Source: Flavobacterium sp.
GTDB lineage: Bacteria > Bacteroidota > Bacteroidia > Flavobacteriales > Flavobacteriaceae
Reading direction: 5' to 3'
Length of the DNA stretch: 64,000 nucleotides
Assembly (NCBI RefSeq): GCF_027483985.1
Contig: NZ_JAIXTJ010000056.1
Span: 161,686 to 225,685, forward strand
The notes under the pieces were generated by a model, which was not told the DNA's origin, did not search any database, and saw only the letters and a program-made list of their open reading frames with translations. Made by a program: the position numbers and the translations under genes. Positions 59,990 through 64,000 of the stretch are shown one piece after another. Each line of letters begins with the position of its first letter. Within the stretch, counting starts at the first letter, position 1.

Positions 59990-62851
59990 TTGAAATCAAA
60001 TACTATAAAACATCTTTTTCTGCTTGGCGCTGTTATTTTTTTTGTAGCATGTTCTACAAAGAAAAACACCTTTTTGGCTAGAAATTCTCACGCATTGAGT
60101 ACAGAATTTAATATACTTTATAACGGTGGAATTGCTCTTGATAAAGGAATAGCAGATTTAAAATCACAATATAAAGACAATTTTTGGGAAACGTTACCTG
60201 TAGAGCGTATGCAAATCACTCAAGATCAAATGCTTCCCGGACAAGCAAAGAATGCTAATTTTGAAAGAGCAGAAACCAAAGCAACGAAGGCAATTCAAAA
60301 ACATTCTATGAACATTGAAGGCGGAGAAAAAAATCCGCAGATGGATGAAGCGCACTTAATGTTAGGAAAAGCGCGTTATTATGACCAACGATTTGTTCCA
60401 GCTTTAGAAGCGTTTAATTATGTTTTATATAAATATCCTAAAAGTGATAAAATTTATGAAGTAAAAATTTGGCGTGAAAAAACCAACATGCGAATGGATA
60501 ATGATGCCTTAGCGGTAATCAATCTTAGAAAACTTCTTAAAGAAATTAAATTTAAAGATCAAATTTTTGCCGATGCTAATGCAACTTTAGCCCAAGCTTT
60601 TCTTAATTTAAAAGAACAAGATAGTGCTGTTGCCAAATTAAAATTAGCCACAGAATTTACAAAATCTCAAGAAGAAAAAGCTAGATACCAATTTATTCTT
60701 GGTCAAGTTTATGAGCAAATGGGTTACAAAGACAGTGCTTTTGTTAAATATCAAAACGTGATTGATATGAAAAGGAAAGCTGCTCGTCAATATGTTATTC
60801 AAGCACATGCAAGACAAGCGCAACAATTTGATTTCAAAAAAGGAGATACTTTAGAGTTTATAAAAAAATATAAAAGCCTTCTAAAAGATAGAGAAAACCG
60901 TCCGTATCTAGATGTACTTAATCATCAAATGGCTTTGTTTTATGATAAATCGAACCAACCTGAAACAGCTAAAAAATATTATAATAAATCATTGAAGTCA
61001 AGATCTCAAGACGAATATTTGATAGCTTCAAATTACAGAAATCTAGCCGAAATTAATTTTAATAAAGCTAAGTATGTAACTGCTGGTAAATATTATGATA
61101 GCACATTAACGGTTTTAAACCCAAGAACACGTGAGTTTAAATTGATTACCAAAAAGAGAGAAAATCTTGAAGACGTAATTAAATTTGAAGGTATTGCTCA
61201 ACGTAATGATAGTATTTTAAAGGTAGCATCAATGTCTTCATCTGATAGAGAAAGTTACTATAAAAATTATATTGACAATCTTAAAAAAGAAGAGAAAAAA
61301 CAACAAGAGTTAGCTGCAAAAGAAGCTAAAATTAAAGAATTAAATGCTTTAAACTCCGCTGATGGAGATGTTTTAGGAAAAAGTGGCGCTAAGGAAATAG
61401 CCCAACTTGACGACGTTGTTTCTAAACAAGTCCAACCTAAAGCAATTACGCCAACTCCTTCTATTTCAAGTTCGGGCGGAAATACGTTCTATTTTTATAA
61501 TCCTTCAACTGTGGCTTTTGGAAAAGTTGAATTCAAGAAAAAATGGGGAAACAGACCGCAAGTTGAAAATTGGCGATGGTCAAAAGATATCGCTAAAGAT
61601 GACAAAAATCCTGAGGATGCTAATGATTTAGCAGACAATGGAGATAAAAGCGAAGCAGTTGATGAGCGTTACACCACTGATTTTTATTTAAAACAAATTC
61701 CTTCATCAGAAAAAGATTTGGATAGTATTGCCAAAGAAAGAAATTTCGCCTATTATCAACTTGGTGCTATCTACAAAGAAAAATTCAAGGAATACAAACG
61801 CGCGGCAGAAAAACTAGAAACGTTACTTCAAAACAAACCAGAAGAGCGATTGATTTTGCCATCAATGTATAATTTGTATAAAATTTATCAAATTATTGAT
61901 CCAAGTAAAGCATTGGCGATGAAATCTAAAATTACTGCTCTGTATCCAGATTCGCGTTATGCTCAAATTATTAATAACATAAATAATTCAGGGCAAATAA
62001 GTTCAACTCCCGAAGTTGCCTACGACTTGCTTTACAAAGACTATGATAAAGGCTTGTTTAGAGAAGTCCTTCCTAAGGTTGAATTAGCTATTGAGCAATT
62101 TACAGGAGAAGAAATGGTGTCTAAATTTGAATTATTAAAAGCCAATCTTCTAGGAAAACTTAAAGGATTAACTGAATTTAAAAAAGCATTAAATTATGTT
62201 GCTCTAACTTATCCAAATAGTGAAGAAGGAAAATCAACAGAGGTATTTTTAGCCAAAAAAATGCCTTATCTGGAGTCGCTTTCATTTAATTCTGAATTTC
62301 CTTTATCGTGGAATATACTATACAAAGCTGATAATTTAGAAGATAAGAATACCAAAACATTGTTAGAAAAATTAAACAAATTTGCGGCAGAACGCACTAT
62401 TGAAAAACTAACTATTTCAATAGATATTTATACAATTGACAAAAACTTTATAGCCATTCACGGAATTAAATCTTTAGATAATGCAAAAGGAATTGCTCAA
62501 GTGTTGAAAGAATTTAAAGAATATAAAATTACTGAACCAGCTATAGTTATCTCTAGCGAAAATTATAAAGTAGTTCAAATCAAAAAAAATATTGAAGAAT
62601 ATAGTGCTGGAGATTGGTTGAACAAAGAAATTGTTCCGATTCAAAGAACTCTCGAGATAGAACAACCTAAAGAACAGATTGCTAAAAAACCTACAGAGTT
62701 AACCAAAGATGAAGTTCTTACAAAACTAAATCAAACTCCAGAAAAAGGAAAATCAGCTCCAAATCAAAAAACAACTAATCCAATTGAAACTGAGGATGCA
62801 GCACCAAAAGGGATGATGCCACCAACACCTGAATTGCCAAGAAAACCATAA
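59990..62851 (+). CDS. sprE: TPR lipoprotein SprE (PorW), gliding motility/type IX secretion
   Basis: A 953-residue lipoprotein; TTG at 59990 is the start because it alone gives the signal peptide with lipobox FVAC (Cys21). Several TPR-like units follow in residues about 115-410 (AHLMLGKARYYDQRFVPALEAFNYVLYKYP, then ANATLAQAFLNLKEQDSAVAKL and NYRNLAEINFNKAKYVTAGKYYD), then a linker and a second helical domain (about 590-760). The opening and the SGGNTFYFYNPSTVAFGKVEFKKKWGNRP block match SprE/PorW, an outer-membrane lipoprotein needed for gliding and T9SS-dependent secretion in Flavobacterium johnsoniae. Followed by bactofilin and atpZ, the usual arrangement as I recall it. Confidence 0.88.
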   Translation: MKSNTIKHLFLLGAVIFFVACSTKKNTFLARNSHALSTEFNILYNGGIALDKGIADLKSQYKDNFWETLPVERMQITQDQMLPGQAKNANFERAETKATKAIQKHSMNIEGGEKNPQMDEAHLMLGKARYYDQRFVPALEAFNYVLYKYPKSDKIYEVKIWREKTNMRMDNDALAVINLRKLLKEIKFKDQIFADANATLAQAFLNLKEQDSAVAKLKLATEFTKSQEEKARYQFILGQVYEQMGYKDSAFVKYQNVIDMKRKAARQYVIQAHARQAQQFDFKKGDTLEFIKKYKSLLKDRENRPYLDVLNHQMALFYDKSNQPETAKKYYNKSLKSRSQDEYLIASNYRNLAEINFNKAKYVTAGKYYDSTLTVLNPRTREFKLITKKRENLEDVIKFEGIAQRNDSILKVASMSSSDRESYYKNYIDNLKKEEKKQQELAAKEAKIKELNALNSADGDVLGKSGAKEIAQLDDVVSKQVQPKAITPTPSISSSGGNTFYFYNPSTVAFGKVEFKKKWGNRPQVENWRWSKDIAKDDKNPEDANDLADNGDKSEAVDERYTTDFYLKQIPSSEKDLDSIAKERNFAYYQLGAIYKEKFKEYKRAAEKLETLLQNKPEERLILPSMYNLYKIYQIIDPSKALAMKSKITALYPDSRYAQIINNINNSGQISSTPEVAYDLLYKDYDKGLFREVLPKVELAIEQFTGEEMVSKFELLKANLLGKLKGLTEFKKALNYVALTYPNSEEGKSTEVFLAKKMPYLESLSFNSEFPLSWNILYKADNLEDKNTKTLLEKLNKFAAERTIEKLTISIDIYTIDKNFIAIHGIKSLDNAKGIAQVLKEFKEYKITEPAIVISSENYKVVQIKKNIEEYSAGDWLNKEIVPIQRTLEIEQPKEQIAKKPTELTKDEVLTKLNQTPEKGKSAPNQKTTNPIETEDAAPKGMMPPTPELPRKP

Positions 62852-62855
62852 AGTT

Positions 62856-63260
62856 ATGTTCGATAAAAAACCAAAATCATATACAGATCTTTTAGGAAAA
62901 ACCAACAGAATTGTTGAAGGAACTATTATTAAAGGTGATATTTCTTCGCCAGCTGATTTTCGGTTAGACGGACATTTGATTGGAAATTTTGAATGTAAAG
63001 GAAAATTGGTAATTGGTCCAGCCGGAAGTGTTAAAGGAGATGTCGTTTGCAAAAACTGCGATATTGAAGGAAAATTTGACGGTAAAATTCAAGTGGTAGA
63101 AATGCTTAATTTAAAATCAAAAGCTGTTATTCACGGTGAAGTTATTTGTGGAAAATTAGCTGTCGAACCAGGTGCTGAATTTACAGCAACTTGTGTAATG
63201 AAACCTCAAGTAAAAAATCTTCAAAATAATGGACAACCAGTCGAAGAAAAAACAGCGTAA
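62856..63260 (+). CDS. Bactofilin (polymer-forming cytoskeletal protein)
   Basis: A 134-residue bactofilin. The central domain (about 15-110) has the regular beta-helical repeat NRIVEGTIIKGDISSPADFRLDGHLIGNFECKGKLVIGPAGSVKGDV and CDIEGKFDGKIQV, ending with GKLAVEPGAEF. It polymerises into membrane-associated filaments that organise cell shape or envelope machinery. Its 3' end overlaps the start of atpZ by 32 bases, and its start is 4 bases after sprE, so the three genes are one operon. Confidence 0.93.
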   Translation: MFDKKPKSYTDLLGKTNRIVEGTIIKGDISSPADFRLDGHLIGNFECKGKLVIGPAGSVKGDVVCKNCDIEGKFDGKIQVVEMLNLKSKAVIHGEVICGKLAVEPGAEFTATCVMKPQVKNLQNNGQPVEEKTA

Positions 63261-63462
63261 CAAATGGCTGGCGCTAATCAATATTCCAATTCAAATGGGT
63301 ATGGTTATCTTTTTATTTGCCTACTTAGGAAGATGGTTGGATGATAAATTTGTTAATGAAAACAACATTTATGTGAAGATCTTTGTGCTAATCGGCGTAG
63401 CATTGGCATTCTATAATTTGAATAGACAGTTAAAACAGATCAACGAATCGGAAGAAAAATAA
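63229..63462 (+). CDS. atpZ: AtpZ/AtpI family ATP synthase accessory protein
   Basis: A 77-residue membrane protein with two helices (about 17-32 and 48-64), typical of AtpZ: INIPIQMGMVIFLFAYLGRWLDDKF, then IFVLIGVALAFYNLNRQLKQ. It sits just before the small membrane protein and the F0 subunit a gene, where AtpZ and AtpI normally are, and is thought to help assemble the F0 ring. Its start lies inside the bactofilin gene. Confidence 0.9.
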   Translation: MDNQSKKKQRNKWLALINIPIQMGMVIFLFAYLGRWLDDKFVNENNIYVKIFVLIGVALAFYNLNRQLKQINESEEK

Positions 63463-63466
63463 CTTA

Positions 63467-63865
63467 ATGAAACGTTCAATATTCAAACCATTACTATCTG
63501 TTTTAGGTTTTTCAATTCTTTGCTTTTTCGTTCATTACTGTATTCTTATTTATTTAATAGGACAAGAGGCACTTTCTAATTTTTATTTTTCACTAAGACA
63601 GATTTACGTTTTCTTCACCATATCTTCATTTTTAATAATCACTACATTAATTTTTGTCCGAAAAAGAAATCTAGATATTGTAGGTTATTTTTATATGGTA
63701 TTGACTATTCTTAAAATGGGCGTTGCTTATTTTTTTCTGCATCAAATAAATAAAAACCCTCACGATTTTTTATCCTACGAAAAGAATAGTTTTTTTCTGT
63801 CATTTATTCTTTATTTAGCAATAGAGACGTTAATAACTGTCAGAATATTAAATAAAAATCAGTAA
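63467..63865 (+). CDS. Small four-helix membrane protein upstream of atpB (DUF6168-like)
   Basis: A 132-residue protein with four membrane helices (about 11-33, 47-65, 71-90, 106-125). It occupies the position of the classical AtpI and resembles what I recall as DUF6168. Four bases separate it from atpZ, so it is co-transcribed with it. A role in ATP synthase biogenesis is inferred from position only. Confidence 0.75.
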   Translation: MKRSIFKPLLSVLGFSILCFFVHYCILIYLIGQEALSNFYFSLRQIYVFFTISSFLIITTLIFVRKRNLDIVGYFYMVLTILKMGVAYFFLHQINKNPHDFLSYEKNSFFLSFILYLAIETLITVRILNKNQ

Positions 63866-63911
63866 ATCTAAAAAATATCTGTAAAATCGATTATTTTTTT
63901 TTCTTATCCAC

Positions 63912-63940
63912 TTGGAATATTAATAAAAATTGTACTTTTG
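63912..63940 (+). promoter_or_regulatory. Promoter of the ATP synthase operon
   Basis: TTG at 63912-63914 and TACTTTTG at 63933-63940 are separated by 18 bases, an excellent match to the Bacteroidota consensus. The atpB start codon is 43 bases beyond the -7 box. Confidence 0.78.
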
Positions 63941-63982
63941 CACCAAATTTTAGAAACCTTAAAATTTAAGAAAAATAAAGTT

Positions 63983-64000
63983 ATGGTGATTTCAAAAAAA
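63983..64000 (+). CDS. atpB: ATP synthase F0 subunit a, first codons only
   Basis: ATG at 63983 followed by GTGATTTCAAAAAAA (MVISKK) runs off the right edge. Identity is inferred from position after atpZ and the small membrane protein, and the strong promoter upstream; the six residues themselves are not diagnostic. Confidence 0.55.

Noticed and set aside
59827..60081. 84-codon open frame between the ABC operon and sprE
   Set aside because: It overlaps a terminator and the sprE signal peptide in another frame, and its product is Phe/Lys-rich without family features.

Overview
The window is a stretch of chromosome from a member of the Bacteroidota, most likely a Flavobacterium or close relative. 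The DNA is very AT-rich. Promoters follow the Bacteroidota pattern (TTG, 18-22 bases, TAnnTTTG). Ribosome binding sites are weak, and gene content is typical of Flavobacteriaceae: the gliding/type IX secretion lipoprotein SprE, GldM-C-like proteins, head-GIN adhesin-like, LysE, DUF4254-GT9 and AtpZ-type genes. No prophage or complete insertion sequence was seen.

Layout. 1-11.3 kb is housekeeping, mostly on the minus strand: the 3' end of gltX, an SPFH protein, a small envelope-stress-like operon (YtxH, holin-like, small protein), glnS, folB, a tRNA-Cys followed by an unusual tandem array of its own 3' tail, a GldM-C-like protein, a LysE exporter, a DUF2807 protein and rnr. 11.6-12.3 kb is a long gene-free, TTAACA-rich stretch where gene orientation switches; it is a candidate replication origin. 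12.3-22.7 kb carries rpiB, tex, tatA, a shortened M23-type anchor protein, an SdpI gene split by a 97-bp insertion, a GH3-family enzyme, three tandem carboxypeptidase-regulatory-like paralogues and a conserved two-part protein.

22.7-50.1 kb is a large surface-polysaccharide locus. It holds a Wzz-like protein, rmlA, rmlC and rmlD (no rmlB), an OstA-like protein with an extra C-terminal domain, a module of two SDR epimerases with a GT-C-like membrane protein and a Dpm1-like transferase, and a lipoprotein sharing the extra OstA domain. It continues with a Wzx flippase, two Wzy/ligase-like proteins, several glycosyltransferases, two acyltransferases, a UDP-xylose synthase-like enzyme and the initiating glycosylphosphotransferase. 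On the opposite strand are a GT4, wecB, an ORF6N protein and a PaaK/CapK-like ligase. Together these would build, decorate, flip and polymerise a lipid-linked repeat unit for O-antigen or capsule.

50.3-64 kb returns to core genes: purD, a DUF6341/DUF6427-like pair, upp, DUF4254 plus a GT9, a second GldM-C-like protein, a PaaE-like reductase, an ABC exporter pair, and sprE - bactofilin - atpZ - small membrane protein leading into the ATP synthase operon, whose first codons (atpB) end the window.

Intergenic spaces are rich in short inverted word repeats. The most notable items are the tRNA-tail array, the 97-bp insertion in the SdpI gene, the candidate origin, the domain shared by the OstA-like protein and a nearby lipoprotein, and a repeat that supplies the last codons of wecB.
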